A DNA stretch of 64,000 nucleotides from the NCBI GenBank assembly GCA_002270565.1, contig NQMI01000058.1, forward strand, positions 124,001 through 188,000. The letters run 5' to 3'. Of this stretch, positions 22,486 through 33,152 are shown piece after piece; positions within the stretch are counted from its first letter, which is position 1; every line of letters starts with the position of its first letter. The notes under the pieces were generated by a model. That model was not told where the DNA came from. It saw only the letters and a list, made by a program, of their open reading frames with translations, and did not search any database. The position numbers and the translations under genes were made by a program. This DNA is from Stenocarpella maydis. Taxonomy: Eukaryota; Ascomycota; Sordariomycetes; Diaporthales; Diaporthaceae.

Positions 22486-23130
22486 TTATGACTTCCGCAA
22501 GACAGCAATCATCTCAAAATCAGCAACGCCACCCTCGACGATATCAACCACCCCAAACCCCTCCAAGTTTCGAAAGCAACGCCCGAAGACCTCCCAATCC
22601 GCACAAGGCCCAAGCCACAGCACGACCCGCAGTGACGCCGGCCGCGCCGCCAGATACCGGCTAATCAGGCCCGGATCTCGAGGATATACGAACAGCAACG
22701 TGTCCGCCTCGTCAAGGAATGGGGAGAGCTCCCATGTCCCCCTCACGGTGGCGGAGTGCTGCTCGGGGAGATATTTGTTGACTGGAGCTGCGGTGGGCGA
22801 AGAACGGACCTCCACGCCTTGGATTGTAAACTTGGACGCGATTGCGGAGCTTGGCAGAGAGCCAAGGTGGTTCAGTAGGTGAGCTTCGAGGAGGCCGCTG
22901 CCACTGCCGACGGAGAGGATGAGGTTGTTGTTGCCGCTGGGCGGGTTGGTTGTGAGGAGGCTTGTGAGCGTGTGTATGAGTTTCGTGGATATGCTGAGGC
23001 AGAAGTCTGGGTGGCGGGACGGGGTATCGCTGAGCTTGGGGGGGTCCATGTGAGATTGTATCAACGTGACGACCTCAGCATTCTTGATTGAATATCCGAA
23101 TCCTTTTTGCTGTTTGATGGCGTTGAACAT
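22486..23130 (-). CDS. SAM-dependent methyltransferase-like protein
   Basis: A single-exon 214-residue frame. Residues about 71-83 (LILSVGSGSGLLEAHLL) match the glycine-rich motif I of class I Rossmann methyltransferases. VEVRSS (about 105) would sit at the motif II acidic position, and DEADTLLFVYPRD / LRVVLWLGPC (about 139-180) resemble later strands. It is short for the class and lacks an obvious substrate domain, as in several uncharacterised fungal proteins. It could be a non-catalytic relative. The substrate cannot be inferred from context. Confidence 0.72.
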   Translation of the reverse strand: MFNAIKQQKGFGYSIKNAEVVTLIQSHMDPPKLSDTPSRHPDFCLSISTKLIHTLTSLLTTNPPSGNNNLILSVGSGSGLLEAHLLNHLGSLPSSAIASKFTIQGVEVRSSPTAAPVNKYLPEQHSATVRGTWELSPFLDEADTLLFVYPRDPGLISRYLAARPASLRVVLWLGPCADWEVFGRCFRNLEGFGVVDIVEGGVADFEMIAVLRKS

Positions 23131-23226
23131 GGAGGTTGAAAATTAGTCTCATTGGCGTGTCAGGGTAAAACCCTAATATCTAGCTCCCCTACAGGCATTG
23201 CTTTCTTGCCTGCTACTACAATGCTT

Positions 23227-23480
23227 TTACCACTTGGGCAGGCTGGTATTCCAACATTCTCGGTCACGTGACAGGCCTTCGGCAAAGGATTTCTCGTTGC
23301 ATAGACTGTGTCTACATACCATGTTTGGGTCTGACAACATAACCGTCCGTGGGCCGACTAGTACCACAGGGCCATACTCCTGATGCAAGCGCTTGATGAC
23401 TTGACAGGTTCGCCCTTTTGTAGGCATCATAAACTTGAAACAGGTCTCTTCGAGGTTAGCTCCGTTCTTGACGACAAAGA
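23227..23480 (-). pseudogene. cytochrome P450 N-terminal-region fragment
   Basis: The minus strand encodes IKRLHQEYGPVVLVGPRTVM followed by LSDPNMV, the strongly conserved segment after the P450 proline hinge (beta-1 sheet region). It is preceded by only about 20 plausible residues and followed by unrelated sequence, so no oxygen-binding or haem-binding region is present. It is a different P450 from the broken one at 1.9 kb. Confidence 0.6.
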
Positions 23481-24772
23481 AATAATTGGATCTCACCGGT
23501 GTAACGCCGCCAGGACGGTCCCGGAATGGACCACAGCCCGGTCCGGAGCGGCGTCGCAAGGAACCATAGGAAACCTGTGACGACACAGGAAACAAAAACA
23601 AGCCCCAGCATTTTTTTGTTTTGAATTCGCCTATTTGGAATTAAAGTTACCCCGGGGTGGAGTGACTGGACGTGACTCTGGGGGACTCTGTGAACAATAC
23701 CAGGGGCTACGTAGGATGATCATTCACTCGAGTAAACACATAGCCAAAAGTCAGTCCTAAGTAGCCTTATTAAGGCTTTTACTATTTTGCTAGTAGCTAG
23801 CTATCATGTATTAAAATTTATGAATATTAATATTATATTTCATATTCAATATTAGATCACGCTTCCATTTGAAACACCTTAGTTATCCAAGACTTGCACT
23901 CTGCCCCTATAAAAGAAGGGCACCGGCTCTGTTGCGCTGGCAGCATCTGTGGCATGCAGAATGCATGAATGACATCGAACCGGCAAGGTGCAGGTGATAA
24001 CGAGTGGTTAAAAATGCACACGCAATGGTGAACTTGCCAGAACGGAAAGTGGAAATATCGATACCTTCTAACTTTCAAGCTAGCCTCATCGCAAGGCTAT
24101 CGGTATTTTACTGGTGGCTATTGCGTTTTGAAATTTATTATTATCAGTATTTTATTGCTTATTAAATTCTTATTTAAGTAGTTTTTGAGCGTTCATGACT
24201 GTATAAAGGGACGGCTGCAGCTCCTTTTGTTTAGGGGAAGAGGGAAGTATGACAAATTAAAAAGGAAACCAGCCTGTAAAGCCAAGTGTTGGCAGCATCT
24301 GTGGAGTGGAAAAATCGAAGAAAACTTACATAAGAGGCCCTTAGCATGGACGTGGAAAACAGGGCGAAATATGTGCCACACTCTGCTGGGTGACAGCTGC
24401 ACGCGTCGGACGGATGCTAACTGAGGCTTGACGGAACCAAACTGCCAAGACGGTGGCCGGGGCCAATCACAAGCTGCTCCAACAGAAACGGACCCACCCC
24501 ACCCCAGGCCGTCGCACCGCTGAGGTGGCTTCTTGCTGAGGCCAGACATTCCGGCCGGGGACCCCAAATCTGGCCCAGGCCACTGGTACCAGCACTGACA
24601 CTTTTATCCTGGGTCGGGGCGCATCTGCATTTCTGCTTGATCCTCCACAACCTTCGCCATCACCACCACCACCAACATCGACCTGGTCTGCTCCCACCCC
24701 GTCGCTTGCTCGACCCCCGCCAATCGTACCCATCGCTTCCGGTCTCCTCATCCCCCCGACAAATCATCCAAA
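23481..24772. other. intergenic, AT-rich patch plus PHO88 upstream region
   Basis: An AT-rich block at about 23760-23850 and 24120-24190 lies inside normal-composition DNA and may be degraded repeat. The last 200 bp are CT/CA-rich, as is usual upstream of highly expressed fungal genes. Confidence 0.45.
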
Positions 24773-25533
24773 ATGGCCGGCCTAGGTCCCCAAGTGTGAG
24801 TCTCAACCGATTAGTCCGGCATCGCGGGTGTCGTCGCACGCGACAGCATCCACCAGCTTTGCTCCTACCGCGGAGCTCCGTGTCCCGCGCAGCACTGACG
24901 TTATGCCGTCGCATGCAGAACCAACATTGTCATCATCCTTGGCATGATGCAGGTGGCCAAGAGGGTCCCCTTCGAAGACCCCAACGTGCTCAACGCCTGC
25001 CGTGGCCTCTACCTGCTCAGCAACCTCATCATCATGGGCATCTACCTGTACATCAGGACAAAGATTGATGCAAAGAAGGGTCAGTCCTTTCGTCCTGGAC
25101 CTCTGGGGTCCTCCCGACGGCTGACACTCTGGCCTGTGCAGACATGACCACGCTCAAGTACGTCGAGCCGGCCCCGATGGGCTCCACCGAGGAGGGCAAG
25201 CTGGTCACGACCACGATCCACGCGTACGACATGGCGCAGCTCAAGCAGGCCTTCCGGTCGCAGCTGATGGGCATGGCCATGATGGTCGTCATGCACTTCT
25301 ACTTCAAGTACACCAACCCGCTCCTGATCCAGAGCATCATCCCCCTCAAGTCCGCCTTCGAGGGCAACCTGTTCAAGATCCACGTCCTCGGCCACCCGGC
25401 CTCGGGCGACCTCAAGAGGCCCTTCAAGGCCGCCGCCGGCTTCATGTCCGGCATGCAGGGCCCCCCCGAGAGCGACAAGAAGGCCGTCGAGGCTGCTGAG
25501 CGGGCCGGCCGCGGCGGCGCCAAGGAGGAGTAG
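24773..25533 (+). CDS. PHO88: PHO88/SND3 family ER membrane protein
   Basis: Three exons (24773-24795, 24919-25079, 25142-25533) encode 191 residues, the normal size for the family. The very short first exon encodes MAGLGPQV and splices in frame to TNIVIILGMMQVAKRV. Diagnostic segments are EDPNVLNACRGLYLLSN, KKDMTTLKYVEP, MGMAMMVVMHFYFKYTNPL and FKIHVLGHPASGDLKRPFKA. There are two to three hydrophobic spans (about 8-25, 35-55, 97-117) and a charged C-terminal tail. Known: yeast Pho88, also called Snd3, is an ER protein needed for phosphate transporter maturation and for SRP-independent targeting of membrane proteins. Clean frames and strong codon bias fit a housekeeping gene. Confidence 0.95.
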
Positions 25534-26223
25534 AGGGGCTCCCTTCACGGCTTTCTCCTGCTCGGGCGTCACCACATCAAAGGTCCTTTGTCCAACCTGC
25601 CCCCATATAATAAAAGGCTCTACGTGCGCGTGATTGTGACATGTTACGGTTTTTCACCCGGATTGCAAGGGGATAAATACCATGTGCAGGTTTTGGGGGG
25701 AATGCGATCCTTCGCGAGATGGAATGCCCAAAAAAGAAAAGCGACAGAAAAGAGACTTGCATGTATAGTATAGTTGGAGTTGGGGGGCAGGCAGCTTTCT
25801 GGATCTGGCACTTTGAAGTTTTGCGCGAACAGGCGCGATACATCATAGACACGTCGCGTTTTAGAGAATGAATGCAGCAAGCAGCTTTTAAACTCCATCT
25901 TCTTCAGTCTTCTTTCTGCCTTCAGCCTCGGGCAAATCGCCACCCGCTTTCGCTTTCGGCATGCCGAGCCGGGCGTGGCTGCCTGCCCGCGCGCCTTAGC
26001 TAATTTGTCACAGCAGACGCCGGCGTCGTCATCAACACTGCCCATCAATGGCTGCATTCCTCCTGCACGACTTTACCCATCCGATCCCACTCCACGATCC
26101 TGTCCTAACCTTTTACTCCCGTCGAGCTGATCTCGCAAGCCCCGTACTCCCCGTCGTTAGTGATCTCCCATCCTCACCGCTCAAGAATATCGATTGCCCC
26201 ACCATCCAACCTACGTCGCACTC
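25534..26223. other. intergenic between PHO88 and RAD14
   Basis: Tandem gene arrangement; holds the PHO88 3' UTR and the RAD14 promoter. No gene seen. Confidence 0.5.
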
Positions 26224-27585
26224 ATGGTGCGCCCTTCGACCCCGCCGCCCCAGGCGACATCACAAGCCGTCAACGTCTCGCCCCCAACCCCAGAAGTCAC
26301 TCGCAAACTGGTGAGTCACTTGACAAGGAACAAACCTCCATTTCAATTCTGACGCTTCTCAAAACAGGAAGAGTCCCGCATCCGCGCAAAAGACCTCCGC
26401 TCACAACGAGAAGCCGCCGCCCGCGCATCCGGGACCGAGCAGCCCGTCGCCAAGTCATCCTCGGGCTTCGTCAACACAGAGGACGTCCACGTCGTCGCGC
26501 CGGGCAAGCGATCCCTACGCAAACGGCCATACGAGTCTATCACACAGTCCCACGTCCCAGAAACAAACCGCGACGCACGGTCACCGGCCAAAAGGCAGGA
26601 TGTGGGCCCCGGCGGCAAGGATGACGGCGCCGTGCCGCGCGCGATGAACAGGAAGTTCGCGCGGTTCGTGGACTACAACTTCAGCAACATGACGGACACC
26701 AAGGGCGGCTTCCTCTCCACCGAGGACGACCCCTTCAACAGGAGCATGTCGGGCGGGGGAGGCGGCCAGGGCGGGCCCGGCCCGGACGAGCCGCAGCGGC
26801 CCAAGCACATGACCGAGGCGGAGTGGGAGCGGTTCCAGCTGCTGCGGAAGCTGCAGAAGCAAAAGGCCGGGCCGTTCGAGCCCGGGCTGAGCGCCATCGC
26901 CGACAAGGTCGAGCGCAAGAGGTGCCGCGAGTGCGGCAGCGTCGAGATCGACTGGGTGTGGGAGGAGGTGTTTGGGTGCTGCGTGTGCGGCGGGTGCAAG
27001 GACAAGTTCCCGGAGAAGTACTCGCTGCTCACCAAGACGGAGTGCAGGGAGGATTACCTCATTACAGACCGTGAGTATATTTCCCCCGCCCTCCGCCCTC
27101 CGCCCTTCCCCATCCCCCCATCAACACACGAAGTAGCCACTGCCTAACACAATACGACAGCCGAGCTCCGAGACAAGGACCTCCTCCCCCACCTCTCGCG
27201 CCCGAACCCGCACAAGACGCACTGGCACGACATGATGCTCTTCCTGCGGTACCAGGTAGAGGAGTACGCCTTTGGCACCAAGTGGGGGTCGGCCGAGGCG
27301 CTGGACGCCGAGTTTGCGCGCCGCGAGGCCGCCAAGAAGAAGCGCAAGGAGGACAGGTTCCGCGACCGGCTGCTGGACCTCAAGAAGAAGACGCGCGCGG
27401 ACGCCTTCCGCCGGGGGTCGGGCACCCTCGGCGGCGGGGACGCCAGGTTCGGGGACAGCCTGGCGGCCGGGGGTGCCGTCAAGAAGCATGTGCATGAGTG
27501 GGGGCGGGCAGTGGTGGACGAGGCGGGGATGAGCACAAAGACTTGTGTCAGCTGTGGGATGGAGGTGGAGGAGTTTGAGCTCTGA
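26224..27585 (+). CDS. RAD14: DNA repair protein RAD14 (XPA homologue)
   Basis: Three exons (26224-26310, 26368-27070, 27161-27585; introns 57 and 90 bp) give 404 residues. After a Pro-rich N-terminus and a charged region comes the XPA zinc finger: CRECGSVEIDWVW (Cys-x2-Cys), then CCVCGGCKDKF (second Cys-x2-Cys), leading into SLLTKTECREDYLITDPELR and RPNPHKTHWHDMMLFLRYQV, the XPA DNA-binding core. A Lys/Arg-rich helix (KKKRKEDRFRDRLLDLKKK) follows, and the extreme C-terminus has an extra CVSCG element. Known: XPA/Rad14 verifies damage and assembles the incision complex in nucleotide excision repair, in the nucleus. Frame and splice sites are intact, including the in-frame join YLITD|PELR. Confidence 0.95.
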
Positions 27586-27587
27586 AT

Positions 27588-27606
27588 GGGGGGGGGGGGG
27601 GGGGGG
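27588..27606 (+). repeat. 19-base G homopolymer
   Basis: An uninterrupted G19 tract begins 3 bp after the RAD14 stop codon, so it would sit at the start of its 3' UTR. Confidence 0.9.
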
Positions 27607-29714
27607 TTGGCTTCATCGCGTTAATGTCTTGATCCTAGGCATCGTTGAGTGAGAGCCATATCGTTTGCGTTGGTATTTGCCCCGTCCCCAGGACTTTGGG
27701 ACTGTGAATAAGCCCTGTAAATACTACCTGCTGCTCGACACAAGCAAGCCACCTCGACGATTTCACAGCCGTGGCACTGAGTGCGCCATGTGCAGTGTGT
27801 CCTTGATACATACATGCATAACATGCCGTCTTCCCGCCTCCCAAAACCGAAATCATCACCCATGCTACCAAGTCCCCACCGGCACACGGCCTAGGGGAGG
27901 TACAAATGAGTGTTTAGGAAGGGAGGAAATGCCGGGGGAGATATGTTGATTTTTTTTTCCCCCCGGGGGGCTCACTTACACCCTTGGGCACATCAATATG
28001 CCCCCTCCACAGCCACGCCGGGGCTGACGAACGACCGCCGGCATCCCTGTGAGTAATAAGGGCGGCAATAGACCGCGGCGCCTCCCTAAGGCACACGCAT
28101 TGCATCTAGGTACGGTAGCCCTGCTGCCGCGGTGACATGTAACCTCGTGACCTCGCGGAACGCGGCCCTCACCTTCCGCAGCCCACCACCGCCAGGGGCA
28201 ATCCGGGTTCCGCACGAGGAGGTAGAGCCGCGGGGGATGCCGCCAAGGGGCGGGGGGAGGATGCGCCGCGAGATACTGGATGGCGGCTACGGCGCGGCTG
28301 AGGCATATTACGGTAGAGAGGTAGGGGGGCGCATTCGCTGATGGGTTGATGTTTAGTATTAGTAAGAAAATAAAAAATAAAATAAAATAAAGGACTTGAC
28401 GGGGCCAGTGCTGTTGCTGTCTTTGAGTGTGTCCATTTTTTTGTCGGTTGTGTGCCATGTCGGAGGAGATTGTCCACGCACACTGGAGCAGAATACTCTT
28501 GCTCGGCCATGGGATCTTTCGGACCTGTTCACCATACCACCCGGCAGATGATGGTCTCTCAATTCCAGCGGTCCCGGCAGGCCTGTACTTACTTGGTATC
28601 CGGTCAACCCAAATAGGGCAAGCTGACGCCCTCGCCATCCAATCCTTGCCCAAGCCAAACCGTCCCATCCGGGTGATGCCGCCCCGTTGCTCGTCGTTGC
28701 CGTGGTTGTTGATCTGAGTCTTGTGGCACTTCTCCAGCAGGAGCTTTATAATGGGACCCGTACAGGTCTGGATAGCCACCCCTGCCCCCACCCCCCCCCT
28801 CAAAACGTAACTGCGCATGAGCCCACGCACTTCCGGGTTGGGATGGATCTGGGCTGGTTCCCCCGAGTGCTAGTAGCACTTACCTGCCAGCGCCTGAAGG
28901 GTGGGAAAATACTAGCTCATTAGGGGGCAACGCGGACGATATGCCCCGGGTTACAGAAGAGTGTTGAGCTGGAGGTCAGAGGATTACCGAGCGAGTATTT
29001 CTCTGTGGGCGTACCATATTTCTTGATCGCGCCTGCGACGTCCCACAGCTAAGTATCGGCCATTCTTAATATTTTCCATATCTTCAGGACTTTAGAGCTA
29101 TAAATCTACCCTATAAATACTACTCCTGAGAGAATCCAGGCAAGTCGCGTTTCTGTTAATATGTGCCTTGATATCTCTTAAATAATACCTCATGGCCCAT
29201 TTCCTATAATTATCCGCCTGAATTATAGAAAATGGCCTGAATGGATTAATAGTAATTAATGCGTTATTTAGAGACTCGATACTAAATTTCGACTTGCGCA
29301 GGTAACCTACTCAAGCCGGTGGATACTGGATGTCTTGTATAATTATGTTGCATAATATAATATAATGGTCCCATTCCGGGCAAACTGTACTATTTTACAT
29401 TATGTATATTTGATTGCCCTACTCTTCTTACGATCTGTAAAGTGGTCATCCTGATGGATCATTCATTACCTGGGTATTGAGAACGCTTTGTGTCACAACA
29501 TGTTAAGCCGGACTACCAGGACTATTCCATCCCAGAGTACCTATATAAGCAGCTGTGCGACTTCAACAGTCACGTTGCACAATCAGTCCACAAGATACAA
29601 TATTACTCCGGAGTCTGGTTTGCTTTGTCAGATGGCCTTGGCATGAAGGATGACAGCCTTATTAGCGACTCAGTACTGAAGGAGCCGCTTTCTCCGTCTC
29701 CACCTCATCACAAC
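27607..29714. other. intergenic, GC-rich then AT-rich
   Basis: Long overlapping frames at 27.9-28.9 kb on both strands are low-complexity, without domains, and appear to be composition artefacts. C/G runs occur at about 27952-27970 and 28783-28798, and an A-rich (AAAATA)n patch at about 28367-28391. From 29.05 to 29.45 kb the sequence becomes AT-rich. No gene supported. Confidence 0.45.
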
Positions 29715-30956
29715 ATGCCAAAGAAAATGGCTCAACACCGCATCTTCCGCACAAAGAAGCAGAGGGTGGCTGATAGAAGCAACCGAGCGACAACTCAGAG
29801 CGCTTTCTTCAATCTCCTGCCTCCCGAGCTGCGCATCTCCATCCTCACTGCCGCCTTCGGCGGAAGGACCGTGCACATCCAGCCATGCCAGCCCGAGCCG
29901 ATGCAAAAGCAGGTCGAGGCAGACGCCTTCATACCCGAGGCGCAGCTTGGGACTTTTGGTGCCGTGAGGGGCCTGCTCAGGGGGCTATTTCCAGCCAAGG
30001 TGAAGAAGCATCACCCAGCCGCGCACCACCAAAAATGGTGCGGGCGCATCTGCTGCCGCCAGCCCGAGGACGCCGCGTCGCCAGCCGAAGACGACTGCCT
30101 CGGTGAATTCTACCACCGCATGCGACAGCAGCGGTGCGCGTGCACAAGCCCGCGCGAGCTCTCTGTCGGGGCTATCGGCTGGCTTCTGAGTTGCCGCAAG
30201 GCGTGAGTAAACCTGCAACTTGTATCCTGTGCCTCCGGCGCCCCGTGTGGCTTGTGTGGTGCTCACACATACTGTGCTAGGTATGATGAGGGCTGCGAGG
30301 TTCTCTACGGTAGCAATACTTTTCATATCCGCCCCACCAGTTTCCGCGTGTTCGGCGGTCTCGTGCCCAAGATACCTGCGACTGTCCTCTCGCATATCAC
30401 CTCCGTGGAGCTCGTTATGGAGGAAGTATTCATAAGCTACAATGAGTTTGGCGCCTTGCCGGCGGCGGACAAAGACGAGGCTGAGATGCTAAAGCGCACC
30501 CTGTCTAGCCTCCCCGGCCTCATGCCCAGATTACAGAAGTTATATTTTGGATTGTTTCCTGGTACATGTCTTTTGGAGTACTGTCAGCACGGAAACGGCC
30601 TTGAATATAAGTGCACAGAGTACATTGCGAGGCTGGTGGAGGCAATAGCCCTCGAGTATGGGAAGATGGGAAGGCCATGCCATCTTGAACTGGGGCTGCC
30701 ATCGACTCCGTTCGGGGCGTATCACCATGACGCTGTTGTGCAGGGAAATAGGATGGGCTTTCCAGATTGGAAGCCGGACTCGCCAAGCAAACATTCCTAT
30801 TATCCCAGGCACCGTCTTTTCCTGCCTGCTATTGAGCAGGGACCAGAAACAGCAATCAAGAATGATCAGGGAGGAGGACCTGATGTTGGATACTGGATCA
30901 GCATGACACGCTGGGATGGACTTAGACCCGACGCTTTCCGTGTTGGAGGGGAGTAG
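29715..30956 (+). CDS. DUF7730 / F-box-like hypothetical protein
   Basis: Two exons (29715-30202 and 30281-30956; 78 bp intron GTGAGT...TAG) give 387 residues. Start chosen at MPKKMAQHRIF, the first ATG leading directly into the conserved part. The core FFNLLPPELRISILTAAFGG followed by RTVHI resembles the opening of the fungal DUF7730 family, an F-box-like LPPELR motif. A variable insert rich in His/Cys/Lys (about 75-130) follows, then SCRKAYDEGCEVLYGSNTFH at the exon junction and FRVFGGLVPKIPATVLSHIT. Such proteins are very common in ascomycetes and have no known function; a role in ubiquitin ligase assembly is only suggested by the F-box-like start. No membrane segment or signal peptide. 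Confidence 0.75.
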
Positions 30957-31365
30957 CAAACAGTACTCTCATGTGTGTCACTACTTGGGAATATGAGTGG
31001 AGCGGGTGTCTGATACTGGACTAGCCTTAGGTGGGATGTCTGATGCTCAAGATTTTCCGCTTTTCATTTATGAAGGACAACAACCATCTCATGCGTTTTA
31101 CTGGCCTAGAATGAACGCCGATGTCAGCAAATGAACCGAATACAGGACGGTCTGTTGCCGTCATAAGCTTCGGAACGGATGTGAACGAATTCAAGTTCTA
31201 TAGACTCGTCTGGTGTTGGCTACTACCATATCTAGAAACTTGAAATGGCTTATGTAGAGCCCAAAAAAACAACGACCGTGCATACCACGAACTAGCTAGG
31301 TGCTTAAGTAGACTGACTGCACCTCGCTACTGTCCCAGACGCTCTCCCACACTTTACTTTGAACC
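30957..31365. other. convergent intergenic region
   Basis: Lies between a plus-strand gene and a minus-strand receptor pseudogene. No coding or repeat signal seen. Confidence 0.5.
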
Positions 31366-32644
31366 CTAGCATGGATTACCATAGCTTTCTGAACGGACCA
31401 GTCCAAATTTCCTTTGCACATGAATCCCAGTCATCCCTGGGTATGACATTCCCTGGATTAGAAGATCATTCAATGAGTAGTTTTGCACTTGATGACTTGG
31501 TGGAGGCAACGGGAGATTCTCCGCACTTGAACTAGGTTGCTCCAGGTCGTCCCAGCTCCATCGCTGCTCTGTTGTGGACGTGAGGTTCCCATGCTTGACA
31601 GAGTTATCCGTCGACGCACCCACTGTTCGGATTCGGGACATCCAGCCAAGTTGCGTAAAGCTGCTGAGCCGCGAGGATAACCGGCTCCAAAGAGTCGAGC
31701 CAGAAAGAAGCGGCTGAAACACAGGCAGGCAACAACAGAGCAAGGATACAAACATCTGGACGCATGTCCAAAGAGAGACCATACTGAAGGCATCTTCAGT
31801 GACAAAGAGTTTTGTTCTGTCAGAAACCTAGTGATATATGCGAAGGAGCCGGAGTAAAGTACTCACAAATTTGACTGAGAGAGAATGTCACAGCGATTTT
31901 GACAAACCCCAGAAGCCCCGCGCTACAGGAGTCGAGATTTTCAGTATGAGTATGGCAAGTACAGAGTTAAGAGCAAGATGGGTCAGGGGTGAAAGAGTAA
32001 CTTACATAATGCCGAAACCAAACAAGACCCTTAGCCTCCATTTCGTAGCCCTGGGCAGCTTACGAGGGCGTATCATGACCATCGCGAGAGCGACCATGGC
32101 AAAGTCTACCAAGGAGTTTGGCGTCTTGCCGCCGATGACGATCACGCCATCATCTGTGCAGGTACCCTCTACTGAGCGGTCGAAATATCGATCGAAAGGT
32201 TTGCATTGCAATCCCTGCAAGACGCAGAAGATGATGCATAGCATTGTCTGAAACCCACCGATGATATAGATCCAGACGCGGTATGCGCGTCTTACTCCAA
32301 AGATGCGGTGAAATAGAGCGAGGACGCTCATCTTGGCGGCAAATATGTGCCCCAAGTACAGGTAGACACCTGTCATATCCCACTGTGGTTGATGTCAGCG
32401 AGCGCACTGCCTAGACTGAAGCACAGAATTCGGACCACCATAAGCAATATTTCCAACCAATGTTGACCAGAATGAAGAACACGGTGGCGAGGATGGCCAT
32501 CCAATCTTCGAGCCCCGGTTTGCGCGCCGCGTGGCGCGCCGCGACGAAACGAAGCACCGTCACTGCAATACCGAGGGGGGTGAATATAATCAGGACGATG
32601 AACTGGGCGAACTGAGTCGAGTTGTTGTATATTCTGAAAGCCAT
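31366..32644 (-). pseudogene. rhodopsin-domain (Pth11-like) receptor, decayed
   Basis: The start MAFRIYNNSTQFAQFIVLII opens TM1, followed by the family motif LEDWMAILATVFFILVNI. The next loop (IAYGGPNSVLQSRQCA) lies in a different frame and meets a TGA near 32402 before the frame returns with WDMTGVYLYLGHIFAAKMSV (TM3). TM4-5 follow to RVLFGFG, then a short exon AGLLGFVKIAVTFSLSQI reached by GTAAGT...TAG splicing. The next junction (VSDRTKLFVTEDAFSMVSLW, the usual TM6-7 region) needs one base less than is present. So there are at least two frameshifts and one stop. The Ser/Thr-rich tail to the stop at 31366 is open. It is a separate subfamily from the intact 10.6 kb receptor. Ligand and function unknown. 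Confidence 0.72.
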
Positions 32645-32948
32645 TCTTCCTCTGTCTCACCGCAGGTTCGAAGTCGTTAACTAGGGTAGATATGTTCCCG
32701 CCTCTAGCAGCAGGCGTGGTACGAACTTGATTAATGTTTGGGCATCCTCCAAAGCTCGGTGTCTAATGTCTTATCTTGCCAAGCACTCAAGAAGAAAAAA
32801 AGATCGAGAAAGGCGCCAGCTCTTAGCTAATGCAGGGCAGCAGCAGGGATTGTGACAGGACGCCTCGCAGGGAGGGAGGACGTACATCCAAGTTGACCAG
32901 CCCGATCTACCATTCTCTCTGTCCAAATTGGTCGAAAGCCCCACATTA
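32645..32948. other. intergenic, upstream of receptor pseudogene
   Basis: Probable former promoter region of the receptor. Ends at the MULE target-site duplication. Confidence 0.45.
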
Positions 32949-32956
32949 ATAAAATA
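32949..32956. repeat. left target-site duplication of MULE 2
   Basis: ATAAAATA, identical to 35874-35881 on the other side of the element. Eight to nine bp duplications are typical of Mutator-like elements. Confidence 0.85.
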
Positions 32957-33003
32957 GAGAATGGATATTTACACCAAGGAAATCGGCTGGTACACCGATA
33001 CAT
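32957..33003. repeat. left terminal inverted repeat of MULE 2
   Basis: Begins GAGAATGGATATTTACACC; pairs with 35827-35873 at 42 of 47 positions. Confidence 0.9.
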
Positions 33004-33152
33004 ATTGGCCTAGTGCGCCAACCTTAATTTACACCACCAGTCTGCTATACATAACAGAAATACACAGTCATTAACTATATATCTATTATACATCATTGTT
33101 ACTTCTACTCGCTACTATTGTGACTTCTGGCCTTAGTATTTTGCTACTTTCT

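Noticed and set aside
24637..25068. 143-codon His/Arg/Pro-rich frame
   Set aside because: Overlaps the PHO88 leader and first exons in another frame; the His run comes from CAC repeats.
26048..26223. Possible upstream extension of RAD14
   Set aside because: The frame from 26048 is not continuous with the spliced RAD14 frame; the ATG at 26224 leads in phase through intron 1.
27976..28830. 284-codon minus-strand frame in GC-rich DNA
   Set aside because: Both strands are open over the same stretch, the residues are low-complexity Arg/Pro/Gly/Ala and no family is recognisable; it is a composition artefact.
32645..32690. tRNA-like B-box word GGTTCGAAGTC
   Set aside because: No matching A box or cloverleaf arms at the right spacing.
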